Both the position numbers and the translations under genes were made by a program. Positions 16,715 through 25,464 of a DNA stretch of 64,000 bases are shown here, piece after piece. The DNA lies in assembly GCF_001294335.1 (NCBI RefSeq), contig NZ_LGKG01000151.1, positions 1 through 64,000 on the forward strand, written 5' to 3'. Numbering within the stretch: position 1 is the stretch's first letter; each line of letters begins with the position of its first letter. Under the pieces are notes generated by a model that was not told the origin of the DNA, did no database searches, and saw nothing but the letters and a program-made list of their open reading frames with translations. This stretch comes from Streptomyces chattanoogensis (GTDB lineage: Bacteria > Actinomycetota > Actinomycetes > Streptomycetales > Streptomycetaceae).

Positions 16715-18925
16715 TCAGGGCCGGCGGCTGTCGGGCGTACCGCCTGGGCCGCCGGAGGCCGCGGCCGGGTCCGCAGCACGGGGATGCACCGCGCCGTTGC
16801 GGACGGCAGGACGGGCTTCGAGCAGAGTGGCGTACAGGCCGCTCTGGCGGAGGAGTTGGGCGTGGGTGCCCGATTGGACCAGCCGGCCCTCGTCCAGGAC
16901 GAGGACCCGGTCGGCGTCGCCGGCGAGCGCCAGGTCGTGGGTGATCACGATGGTGGTGCGGCCTTCGGCCAGGCGGCGCAGGGGGGCCAGGATGCGCTGG
17001 GCGGCGAGGTGGTCCAGGCCGGTGGTGGGCTCGTCGAGGAGGAGTACGGGGGCGTCGCGCAGCATGGCGCGGGCGATCGCGACGCGCTGGAGCTGGCCTC
17101 CGGAGAGCCGGGCGGTGCCCGGGGCGATGACGGTCCGGTAGCCGTCCGGGAGGGCGGTGATGAAGTCGTGGGCATCGGCGGCCCGCGCGGCGTGCACGAC
17201 GTCCTCGTGGGTCGCGTGGGCCCGGCCGGAGGCGATGTTCTCCTCGACGGTGTCGTGCAGGACCAGCGTCTCCTGGGGCAGCAGGGTGATGTTCCGGCGG
17301 AGCTGGGCGAGCGGCAGCCGGTTCACGGGCACTCCGTCCAGCCGGATGCTGCCGGTGTCCGGGTCGTAGAACCGCAGCAGCAGGGCGGCCAGCGTCGACT
17401 TTCCCGCGCCGCTGGGACCGGTGATGACCACCAGTTCCCCGGGGACGGCGGAGAAGGAGAAGTCCTTGAGGACCTCGGTCGGGTTGCCCGGGTAGTGGAA
17501 GGTGACCTGGCGTGCTTCCACCTTGCCGATGGCACGGGCCGGGGTCGGTACGACCTCGGAGGGGGGCGGGTCGGTGACGGCGGGGCGCGCGTCGAGGATC
17601 TCCAGCAGACGGTCGGCGCCGGCGGTCGCGGCGGTCACCGTGAGGCCGAGCTGGCCGAGGTTGCGCAGCGGCGGGTAGAGGTAGCCGATGAAGGCGGCGA
17701 AGGCCAGAAGCTGCCCGAGCGTCATGCGTCCGGCGGAGATCTCCCATGCGCCCAGTCCGATGATGGCCAGGACGCAGAGCGTTTCGAGGACCTCCAGCAG
17801 CTGCGCGTAGAACTCGTTGAGCCGTGCGCTGACCACCGATGCCCGGAACCAGGTGCCCGACTCCCGGCGCAGCCGGTCCTCCTCGTCGCGCTGCCGGTTG
17901 TACGCCTGGGTCAGGACGACATTCACCAAGGTCTCCTCGACGACCGAGGTGATGGCGCCGTCCGCGCGGCGTTCACGGCGCGCCACCTCTTGCAGACGGC
18001 CCGCGAACCGGCGCGTGGTGGCCCAGAACAGCGGGGCCGCGACGAAGGTGGCGAGCGCCAGGTCCCAGCGCAGCAGCAGCGCGGCACCGGCGTAGAAGAA
18101 GATGCTGAACAGGGTCGTCACCGCCTGGACCAGTCCGGAGACCACCAGCTGTTCGATGGCGTCGACGTCCCCGGTCAGCCGCTCGACCAGATCACCGCGG
18201 CGATTGCGCTGGAAGAAGTGCGGCGGAAGCTTCTGGAGATGGGCGAAGACGCGGGCCCGGAGCCGCACCACGAAGCGCTCGGCGGTCCAGGCGCCGAGCG
18301 AATTGCCCAGGTAGCCCACCACGGCGCCCACGACGGCCACCGCCAGCCATTTGCCGGCGGGGCTCCAGAAGGCGCTGACGGAGCCCTTCTGCAGGGCGTT
18401 GTCGGTGAGTTGGGCGAAGAGGAGGATCGCGACGGTCTCGGCCAGGGCGGCCACGATCGCGCACAGGACGACGCTCACAAGCCAGCGCCGGTCGCCCTTG
18501 GTCAGGGGCCAGAAGCGCTGGAACGCCACCTTGGCGCGGAAGTGCTGGGGATACGGATACTGCTGCTCCGTCAGCAGGCTGTCTGCGCCGCCGCCCGTAC
18601 CGATGCCCGCACTGAGCGGACGCGTCGGGGCCGCTCGCCCAGACCCGAACCCTTGCCCGTCAGGCGCTTCGGCCGAGCCTTGCGGCGCTGCGCTCGAGCC
18701 CTGGCGTACCGCGCCGACGCCGTTCGGTTCCGGGCGCTGTGGCGTGTGTTGAGGCCCGGAGCCCGGCCCTTGCGGCGTCCCGTCCCCGCCTGCGCCTGTG
18801 GTGGGCAGCGCCGCTGCCGTCACCTCCGCCGGGGACGGACCCCGCCCAAGGGGCGCTGGGCCCGCACCGCTTCGAGACGGCGCTTCGGGGCGCGCTGGCC
18901 GCTGACGTGAGCTGTGAAACCACAT
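16715..18925 (-). CDS. ABC exporter, fused membrane and ATPase domains (MsbA-like)
   Basis: A 736-residue half-transporter. The first ~120 residues are a Pro/Gly/Ala-rich cytoplasmic extension not usual in the family. The six-helix membrane domain covers about 130-450. The ATPase domain has Walker A GPSGAGKST near residue 502, the signature LSGGQ near 607, Walker B VLLLDEP near 630 and a switch histidine in VITHDLAL. It would work as a homodimer exporting a lipid or drug. No regulator or partner gene is adjacent on its strand. The substrate is unknown. Confidence 0.9.
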   Translation of the reverse strand: MWFHSSRQRPARPEAPSRSGAGPAPLGRGPSPAEVTAAALPTTGAGGDGTPQGPGSGPQHTPQRPEPNGVGAVRQGSSAAPQGSAEAPDGQGFGSGRAAPTRPLSAGIGTGGGADSLLTEQQYPYPQHFRAKVAFQRFWPLTKGDRRWLVSVVLCAIVAALAETVAILLFAQLTDNALQKGSVSAFWSPAGKWLAVAVVGAVVGYLGNSLGAWTAERFVVRLRARVFAHLQKLPPHFFQRNRRGDLVERLTGDVDAIEQLVVSGLVQAVTTLFSIFFYAGAALLLRWDLALATFVAAPLFWATTRRFAGRLQEVARRERRADGAITSVVEETLVNVVLTQAYNRQRDEEDRLRRESGTWFRASVVSARLNEFYAQLLEVLETLCVLAIIGLGAWEISAGRMTLGQLLAFAAFIGYLYPPLRNLGQLGLTVTAATAGADRLLEILDARPAVTDPPPSEVVPTPARAIGKVEARQVTFHYPGNPTEVLKDFSFSAVPGELVVITGPSGAGKSTLAALLLRFYDPDTGSIRLDGVPVNRLPLAQLRRNITLLPQETLVLHDTVEENIASGRAHATHEDVVHAARAADAHDFITALPDGYRTVIAPGTARLSGGQLQRVAIARAMLRDAPVLLLDEPTTGLDHLAAQRILAPLRRLAEGRTTIVITHDLALAGDADRVLVLDEGRLVQSGTHAQLLRQSGLYATLLEARPAVRNGAVHPRAADPAAASGGPGGTPDSRRP

Positions 18926-18970
18926 AGTTGCTACGTCAAACCCTCATGAGAGGAGGGGAGGGGATGGTCG

Positions 18971-18985
18971 GTCCGGTGTCCGGAC
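18971..18985 (-). promoter_or_regulatory. palindrome upstream of the ABC exporter
   Basis: GTCCGG-TGT-CCGGAC, a perfect six-base inverted repeat 46 bases upstream of the exporter start. It could be an operator in its promoter or part of the terminator region of the small gene further upstream. Confidence 0.4.
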
Positions 18986-19005
18986 CGGGTTCCGGGCCTC
19001 AAGAC

Positions 19006-19042
19006 ACGAGGCCGACCCGCGCAGTGCGCGAGCCCGCCTCGT
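19006..19042 (-). terminator. nested hairpin after the 51-residue gene
   Basis: An outer inverted repeat, ACGAGGC and GCCTCGT, encloses an inner GCGC-AGT-GCGC stem. It lies about 55 bases downstream of the small gene read on the minus strand. Likely intrinsic terminator without a T run. Confidence 0.55.
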
Positions 19043-19097
19043 TCTCAGGACATCTCGTGCAGGACATTTCGTTCAGGAACTGCCGACCGAGAACTGA

Positions 19098-19253
19098 TCA
19101 GTCGTAGTACCCGAAGAACCGGCGCCTGCGGTGCCGACGGTGCCTGCGGTGGAACCGGCCACGGCGGTAACCGTAGCCACGGCCGCCATACCAGTCGTCC
19201 CAGTCGTCGCCGCCGTGCCTGCGCCTGCGGGGGAAGACCTTCCGGAAGCTCAT
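19098..19253 (-). CDS. 51-residue highly basic Arg/Gly/Tyr-rich peptide
   Basis: A small gene with a near-ideal ribosome site (AGGAGG five bases before the ATG at 19253). The product starts MSFRKVFPRRRRHGG, has a DDWDDWYGGRGYGY centre, a long Arg/His tail and ends FFGYYD. About one third of the residues are Arg. A hairpin terminator follows and a less GC-rich promoter-like stretch precedes it. I do not recognise a family. The composition suggests nucleic-acid binding or an unstructured, phase-separating peptide. No signal peptide or membrane segment. Confidence 0.7.
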   Translation of the reverse strand: MSFRKVFPRRRRHGGDDWDDWYGGRGYGYRRGRFHRRHRRHRRRRFFGYYD

Positions 19254-19755
19254 AGTCGCCTCCTGTTATCCGTCTGGTCTCGTCGTGTCTGGTCTGACCA
19301 CGACACTTTCGAGGCTACGTCGCCCAGTTCCCCGCAACAAGGACTTATGCGTGAAAATTCACGCAATCGGGGAAAATGACACATTGCGCGCCAATGGGTG
19401 CACAGGGTAGCCATTTCGTCACCTGTGGCCCGGCGGACGACAGGGCGCGACAATGCGGCGCCCGACAGGGCGGAAGGGCGGCCGGACGCCGGGCCGGGGG
19501 AGCGGCCATCGACGGCTGCGCGCAGCCGACTACAGCCAGATGTCCGGGAGTTGGGCGAGCGACGGAGCGGGCCGCGATGCACGGCACGGCGTGACGCTTC
19601 GACAGAAGGAAGCGAGCGGAGCGCCTGACGCCCGATCAGTCATGAACTGACGGTTGATCAAGAGTGGGACGTACCACCGCATTTACGCGGCACGCAGCGG
19701 CACGGACGCGGGCACCGACGGCGGGCGGCGACGGTCCTCCCGCCGCCCGCACCGC
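19254..19755. other. intergenic region, no further gene recognised
   Basis: About 500 bases upstream of the small basic peptide gene and downstream of the next gene. The part nearest 19254-19390 is relatively AT-rich and probably holds the promoter. Overlapping open frames at 19376-19650 have poor codon bias and no similarity that I can name. No RNA gene or repeat was seen. Confidence 0.5.
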
Positions 19756-20709
19756 TCACCCCTCGGAATGCCGCGTGTAGAAGTGCGAGAACCGCTCCAG
19801 CGGGTCCCCCTCCACGCTCCACGGCCAGGGTGTCGCCACGCCCCCGGTCGCCCGCAACGCCGCCCCGGCCTCGGGCAGGCGGGTGGACTTGAGCAGTGCG
19901 TAGGCCAGCAGGTTGAGATCGGCCAGTGCCGCTGCGTGCTTGAGGAAGCCCGGGGTCAGCCAGTCGTAGGCCGCCTGCTCGAGGACCTTGACGACATCGG
20001 CGCGGCGCCAGATCTCCGCGGCGCCGAGGGCCATCAGGCCGCCGACGGAGACGGCGCGCGTGTGGTTGCGGACGATGGCGGTGAGTTCCAGGGCGGCGGT
20101 GGGGGCGTCGGCCGGCATTTCGGCGCGGATGCCGTCGAGGAGGTCCAGGACCAGCACGCTGGAGCCGCACTCTTCCGGTGAGAGATAGGCCAGGGCCTGG
20201 AGGTGGGCCTCCCGGTTCCACGGGTCGCGGGCCTTGATCTCGCGCCAGATCGGCGACAGTTCCCGGGTGGGGCGCCGCTCCAGCCGGAGGGTGGACAGGT
20301 GGAGGATCCAGGGGATGGGGTCGGCGGGGACCAGTTCGGCGGCGCGCCAGCAGGTCTCGCGTACGTCGCTCAGATCGCCGGGGGAGCTCTGCTGGCCGGC
20401 CTGGACCAGCTCCGACCAGGCATGGAGCAGCAGCGCGCCCTGATCGCGCGGCTTGTGCTCGCGCCAGATACCGGGCAGCGCCCGGCCCGAGACGCCGGCC
20501 AGCACCTCCAGCCGGTGGGCCTTGCGGTCCCAGTCCTCGCCGGCTTCGTCGATCACCTGGGACAGCAGGGCCATGACGGCGGTGTCGAGCGAACCACGGT
20601 CCCAGCACGACAAGACGCGTCGCCGGACCTTGCCCAGGGCGAGGTCGTCGAGCTCGGGGGCGATACGGGGAGCATTGCCTTTACGGCGGCGTCTTATGAA
20701 GGCGGGCAT
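19756..20709 (-). CDS. conserved helical protein of unknown function
   Basis: A 317-residue protein from the ATG at 20709 (MPAFIRRRRKGNAPRIAPELDDL); a longer start at 20814 is possible. It is made of amphipathic helices with TPR-like spacing (ACWRAAELVPADPIPWILHLSTLRLERR, then DPWNREAHLQALAYLSPEE). The C-terminus is aromatic (PWPWSVEGDPLERFSHFYTRH). No catalytic motif or membrane segment. It resembles Streptomyces hypothetical proteins without an assigned role. It sits 3' of the amino-acid permease with a short gap but is not obviously linked to it. Confidence 0.65.
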   Translation of the reverse strand: MPAFIRRRRKGNAPRIAPELDDLALGKVRRRVLSCWDRGSLDTAVMALLSQVIDEAGEDWDRKAHRLEVLAGVSGRALPGIWREHKPRDQGALLLHAWSELVQAGQQSSPGDLSDVRETCWRAAELVPADPIPWILHLSTLRLERRPTRELSPIWREIKARDPWNREAHLQALAYLSPEECGSSVLVLDLLDGIRAEMPADAPTAALELTAIVRNHTRAVSVGGLMALGAAEIWRRADVVKVLEQAAYDWLTPGFLKHAAALADLNLLAYALLKSTRLPEAGAALRATGGVATPWPWSVEGDPLERFSHFYTRHSEG

Positions 20710-20820
20710 GGCGTTGCGGACGGCCTTCCGGAGTGAGGGCGTGGTGGCGGCAGGGGTGTGGGGGAAGCCGTATGGGCGGCAGCGTGCCATGCACACTGCC
20801 GCCCGTACAGCCACCTGGGA

Positions 20821-22290
20821 TTAACGAGATGTAACGGATGCCTGCTCGGCGGTGTTTCCGTTACGTCCGATCAGGTTCCGCACCAGCGAGATGCCGATCA
20901 CGATGACCGCCAGCAGCACCGACAGCAGGACCTGGATCCGGCCGCCGCCCTCGCTGTCGTCGGTGAGCATGTAGCCGAGAACGAAGGTGATCATCGCGAT
21001 GGTGGCCCAGGTCAGGTAGGGGAAGAGCCACATCCGGACGACCAGCTTGTCCGGGTTCTCGCGCAGGATGATGCCCCGCATCCGCAGCTGCGAGAAGCAG
21101 ATGACCAGCCAGACGAAGAGCGCGACCGCGCCCGAGGAGTTCAGGAGGAACGCGAAGACCGTCTTCGGCCACAGGTAGTTGAAGCCGACGGCGACGAAGC
21201 CGAAGATCACCGACGCCAGGATCGCGGCCTGCGGGACGCCCCGGGAGTTCGTCCGGGCGAAGGCCTTCGGCGCATCGCCGCGCTGGCCGAGGGAGAAGGC
21301 CATCCGGGAGGCGGTGTAGAGGCCGGAGTTGAGACAGGAGAGTACGGCCGTCAGCACGATGACGTTCATGATCTGGCCGGCGTGCGGGATGCCGATGGAG
21401 TCGAGGGCGGCGACGTACGAACCCTTCTTCTCGATCGAGGGGTCGTTCCAGGGGAGGAGGGAGACGACGACGAGGATCGAGCCGAGGTAGAAGACGCCGA
21501 CACGCCAGATGACGCTCTTGGTGGCCTTGGTGACCGCACGCTCCGGGTCCTCGGACTCACCGGCGGCGAGGGTGACGATCTCGCTTCCCATGAAGGAGAA
21601 GACGACCATCAGGACGCCGGTGAGGATCGCGCTGGGGCCGTGCGGGAGGAAGCCGCCGTGCGAGGTGAGGTTGCCGAAACCGGTGGCGGCGTGGCCCGAG
21701 CCGGGCAGTACGCCGAAGATCGCCAGGCCGCCGAGCACGATGAAGGCCACGATGGCGACGACCTTGATGCCCGCGAACCAGAACTCGAACTCACCGAAGG
21801 AGGCGACCGAGGCGAGGTTGGTGGCGGTGAGCACGACCATCACGATCAGCGCCCAGGCCCACTGCGGGACGGCCGGGACCCAGCTCGTGAGGATGGCGGC
21901 GCCGGCCGTCGCCTCCACGGCGAGGACGACGACCCAGAAGAACCAGTACAGCCAGCCGATGGAGAACCCGGCCCAGCGGCCGAGCGCCCGGTCCGCGTAG
22001 GCGGAGAAGGAGCCGGAGGTCGGGTTGGCGGCGGCCATCTCGCCGAGCATCCGCATCACGAAGACGACCAGCGCGCCGACCAGGGCGTACGAGAGCAGGA
22101 TGCCGGGACCGGCAGCCTTGATGCCGGACGCGGAGCCCACGAAGAGACCGGCACCGATGACCCCGCCGACGGCGATCATGGACAGATGGCGGTTCTTGAG
22201 GCCCGAGTGCAGACCTGACTGTCGCGGGGCCTCGCCGCTGCCGGGAGGGGCGGGCGGCGCGGCCAGGTGGCCGGGGGGAGGTGTAGTCAT
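20821..22290 (-). CDS. APC-family amino acid permease (GABA permease-like)
   Basis: Amino acid/proton symporter of the APC superfamily (AAT type), about 489 residues and 12 membrane segments. Hallmarks are the unwound helix 1 motif (MIAVGGVIGAGLFVGSASGIKAAGPG) and helix 6 region FSFMGSEIVTLAAGESEDPERAV. The pattern is closest to GABA/aromatic permeases. The start is uncertain: in-frame ATGs at 22323, 22302 and 22290 all lack a good ribosome site. I chose MTTPPPG. No catabolic enzyme is adjacent, so the substrate is open. Confidence 0.88.
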   Translation of the reverse strand: MTTPPPGHLAAPPAPPGSGEAPRQSGLHSGLKNRHLSMIAVGGVIGAGLFVGSASGIKAAGPGILLSYALVGALVVFVMRMLGEMAAANPTSGSFSAYADRALGRWAGFSIGWLYWFFWVVVLAVEATAGAAILTSWVPAVPQWAWALIVMVVLTATNLASVASFGEFEFWFAGIKVVAIVAFIVLGGLAIFGVLPGSGHAATGFGNLTSHGGFLPHGPSAILTGVLMVVFSFMGSEIVTLAAGESEDPERAVTKATKSVIWRVGVFYLGSILVVVSLLPWNDPSIEKKGSYVAALDSIGIPHAGQIMNVIVLTAVLSCLNSGLYTASRMAFSLGQRGDAPKAFARTNSRGVPQAAILASVIFGFVAVGFNYLWPKTVFAFLLNSSGAVALFVWLVICFSQLRMRGIILRENPDKLVVRMWLFPYLTWATIAMITFVLGYMLTDDSEGGGRIQVLLSVLLAVIVIGISLVRNLIGRNGNTAEQASVTSR

Positions 22291-22820
22291 CGTGACATCC
22301 ATGAGGGTTGAGGGGTCATGCACGGGGTGACTGCTGGATCGCCTCGGTAGCTGGCTGCTCGCCAGGTTTTCTCGGTGGTGTTGTCGCTAGCGGTTCTCGG
22401 TGTCCGGACGCGCGCAGGGGCCGGGGTTGTCTGGCAGGTGGCGATCGTGGCCCTGACGCGTGTCGACCGCGGCGACAAGGGCCGCGGTCGTTCGATGCCT
22501 GCGTGGGTGGGGGAGGCGCCTACCGCGCGTCCACGCCGTGGCCCGCTCCTCCTTGTGGGAGGTGAGCCGCATCACGTCCGGTGTGGGATTTGCGTAAGCG
22601 TATGCGGCGATCCGCGACGGCGTATTTGTCCGGCCCGACAAATTAGCCCTCAATGGCTGTTCTGTCGGCCAATGCGGATCGGCCGGCGATGCGGCTCGCG
22701 GCCCGGTGACCGGCGTGCCCGCCGCCTCCTCCGCATCGGTTCGGCATCCGATCATCCCCGTGCGACAGCGGCGCGACCAGCAGCGGAATGCCGGATGAAC
22801 GGAGCCGGGGCGACGGAACC
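22291..22820. other. intergenic region, no gene recognised
   Basis: About 530 bases between the permease start and the 3' end of the SpoIIE-type gene. The permease promoter should lie here. A drop in GC around 22570-22660 is the most promoter-like part. Open frames on both strands are shadows or have no family resemblance. No RNA structure or repeat was noted. Confidence 0.5.
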
Positions 22821-25376
22821 TCAGGCGATCCGCGGCTGCGTTCCCGCCCCCTGCTCCGCCCAGATGATCTTCCCCGTGGGCGTGTACCGCGTCCCCCACC
22901 GCCGCGTGAGCTGCGCCACGATGAACAGCCCGCGCCCGCCCTCGTCGGTGGTCCGGGCATGGCGCAGCCGCGGCGAGGTGCTGGAGGCGTCGAAGACCTC
23001 GCAGATCAGAACGTCGGGGGCAGGCTGGCGGATCAGGCGCAGGGTGACGGGTCCGGTGGCGTGGCGGATGGCGTTGGTGACCAGTTCACTGACGATCAGT
23101 TCGGTGGTGAACACCAGCCCGTCCATGCCCCATTCCGTCAGCTTGCGGTCCACGAGCGTCCGGGCGCCGGCGACCACGGCAGGGTCGGCGGCCAGCTCCC
23201 AGGAGGCGACCTGGTGGGCGTCCAGGACCCGGGTACGGGCCAGGAGCAGGGCCGCGTCGTCGGACGGCGGACCGGTCAGCAGGGCCCTCACGACAGTGCC
23301 GCCGGTCTCCTCGAGGGACGCGCCGGGCACCGCGAGGGCGCCGCGCAGCCGGGACAGGCCGACACCGATGTCCTGGTCGCAGGCCTCGAGGAGGCCGTCG
23401 GTGTAGAGCGTGATCAGACTGCCCTCGGCCAGCTCCAGCTCCACCGATTCGAAGGGCATCGCCCCGAGGCCGAGCGGCGGACCGGCGGGCAGTTCCGGGA
23501 AGTCGACGGTGCCGTCGGGGCCGACGACCGCGGGCGGGAGGTGGCCGGCCCGGGCCATGGTGCACTTCCGGCTGACCGGGTCGTACACCACGTACAGGCA
23601 GGTGGCGCCCATGAAGGTGGCGGCCACGCCGGCGTTCTCCGCCTCGGCGGTCGCATCCGCGCTGCTCGTCTCGAGCAGGCCGATGACCAGGTCGTCCAGG
23701 CGGGCCAGCAGTTCGTCCGGCGGGGGATCGAGATTGGCGAGGGTACGGACGGCGGTGCGCAGCCGGCCCATGGTGGCCGCGGCGTCGATGCCGTGTCCGA
23801 CGACGTCCCCGACGACCAGGGCGACCCGGGCACCGGAGAGCGGGATGACATCGAACCAGTCGCCGCCCACACCGCTGGGGGTGTCTGCCGGGAAGTACCA
23901 GGACGCCACCTCCAGGGCGGAGCCCCCGGTCAGTTCGTGGGGCAGCAGGTTGCGCTGCATGACGCGGGCGGCGGTGCGCTCACGGGTGTAGCGGCGGGCG
24001 TTGTCGACGCAGACCGCGGCGCGGGCGACCAGCTCCTCGGCGAGGCGTACGTCGTCCGCCACGAACGGACCCAGCCGGCTCGAGCGGGCGAACGTCGCCG
24101 CGCCCAGGGTGATGCCGCGGGCCTTGATGGGCGCCACCATCACCGAACGGAACCCGAAGGAACGGACGACCGCCGCCCGCTCCGCGGTCTCGTTGACCCA
24201 GGCGCTGTGCTCGAGGTCCAGATCCGCCTCCACCTGGGACTCGCCCTCGAGCAGACAGCGGGCTATCGGGGACGACGGGTCGCGCGGAACGGCTTCTCCG
24301 ATGGCCAGCGCCGCCTCCGGGCAGCCTTCGTTGACCGACTGCTGTCCGCAGCGGCGCAGGACGGGGGCGCCGCCGACCGGCCCGGGGACCGGCTCCTCGC
24401 CCCTGATGACCGAGTCCAGCAGGTCGACGGCGACGAAGTCGGCGAGCGGCGGTACGGCGACATCGGCGAGCTCCTGGGCGGTGCGGGTGATGCCGAGGGT
24501 GCTGCCGATGCGGGCGCTGGCGGCGTTGAGCAGGGCCAGGCCCTCCTGGGCCCGCCAGCGTGCGGTGACGTCGATGACCATGTACCAGATGCCGACGCGG
24601 CGGCTTTGCGGGTCCTCCAGAACGAAAAAGGAAGCCGAGTAGGCGCGCTCCTGGTGGGGGTCGGCGTAGGTGGGGCTGCGGAACTCGTAGTCCATGACCG
24701 GCGATCCGGTCCGCAGGACCTTCTGCATCCGCTCCTCGAACGCCTCGGCCTCCAGCTTCGGCAGGACCTCGTGCACCGTGCGCCCCAGCCGCCGCTCCAG
24801 GGGGATCAGCCGCTCCAGTACGTCGTTGACCCAGACGTAGCGCAGATCGGTGTCGAGTACGGCCATGCCGACGGGTGCATGCGCCAGAAACGGCTCCAGC
24901 ATCAGCTGGTTGACGCCGCCGCCCGGCAGCCGCCACTCCTCCAGGGCCAGGACCGACCACCGCTCCCGGCCCGCGCCTTCGGCGACGCCGTTGACGACGG
25001 GCGTCACCTGCACCGCCAGCTGCAGCTCCCGGCCGTCCCGGTGGCGCGCGGCGACCGAGCCGCCCCAGCCGTCGCCCGACCGGCACCACCGGGCGACGGC
25101 GGCCGCCCGTGCCGTGTCCCCGGGCACCGCCAGCAGCTCCGTCGCCGGATGGCCGAGGATCTCCGCGGCCCGGTAGCCGAGCAGCCGCTCCGCCGCCAGC
25201 GTCCAGGAGACGACCCGCCCCTGTGCGTCGAGTTCGGCCGTGGCCGCCTTCGCCATGTCACATGCCTGGCCGGCCCCGCCCGGCAGGGCGTCTCGTGAGG
25301 TCTTCATCGCCAGCCCGTCATCCACCCCGTCAGCCACAAGCCACACAAACGATTCAAAGCGCGCATGGTGGCACAT
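22821..25376 (-). CDS. PAS-PAS-GAF-SpoIIE phosphatase with HATPase domain
   Basis: An 851-residue signalling protein controlling sigma factors through anti-sigma antagonists. Two PAS domains (about 40-140 and 160-280) are followed by a GAF domain (about 280-465). The PP2C-type SpoIIE phosphatase (about 470-700) shows metal-binding motifs GGDWFDV, VVGDVVGHG and TDGLLE. A C-terminal RsbW-like HATPase (about 720-845) has N-box ELIVSELVTNAIRHA and G-box DEGGRGLFIV. The same polypeptide thus carries both phosphatase and serine-kinase modules, a design common in Streptomyces. No antagonist or sigma gene lies beside it. Confidence 0.93.
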   Translation of the reverse strand: MCHHARFESFVWLVADGVDDGLAMKTSRDALPGGAGQACDMAKAATAELDAQGRVVSWTLAAERLLGYRAAEILGHPATELLAVPGDTARAAAVARWCRSGDGWGGSVAARHRDGRELQLAVQVTPVVNGVAEGAGRERWSVLALEEWRLPGGGVNQLMLEPFLAHAPVGMAVLDTDLRYVWVNDVLERLIPLERRLGRTVHEVLPKLEAEAFEERMQKVLRTGSPVMDYEFRSPTYADPHQERAYSASFFVLEDPQSRRVGIWYMVIDVTARWRAQEGLALLNAASARIGSTLGITRTAQELADVAVPPLADFVAVDLLDSVIRGEEPVPGPVGGAPVLRRCGQQSVNEGCPEAALAIGEAVPRDPSSPIARCLLEGESQVEADLDLEHSAWVNETAERAAVVRSFGFRSVMVAPIKARGITLGAATFARSSRLGPFVADDVRLAEELVARAAVCVDNARRYTRERTAARVMQRNLLPHELTGGSALEVASWYFPADTPSGVGGDWFDVIPLSGARVALVVGDVVGHGIDAAATMGRLRTAVRTLANLDPPPDELLARLDDLVIGLLETSSADATAEAENAGVAATFMGATCLYVVYDPVSRKCTMARAGHLPPAVVGPDGTVDFPELPAGPPLGLGAMPFESVELELAEGSLITLYTDGLLEACDQDIGVGLSRLRGALAVPGASLEETGGTVVRALLTGPPSDDAALLLARTRVLDAHQVASWELAADPAVVAGARTLVDRKLTEWGMDGLVFTTELIVSELVTNAIRHATGPVTLRLIRQPAPDVLICEVFDASSTSPRLRHARTTDEGGRGLFIVAQLTRRWGTRYTPTGKIIWAEQGAGTQPRIA

Positions 25377-25464
25377 CCCCCATATTGCCCACTTTGGAGT
25401 CAGTTAAATGGCCAGAAGGGATGAAACGGCGACGGACTGCCGGGCCCGCCTCGGCACCGCCGCC

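Noticed and set aside
22291..22820. small genes between permease and SpoIIE-type gene
   Set aside because: Candidate frames lack ribosome sites and any sensible composition or motif.
22788..25298. 836-codon plus-strand frame
   Set aside because: Antisense shadow of the PAS-GAF-SpoIIE gene, which carries all the domain motifs.
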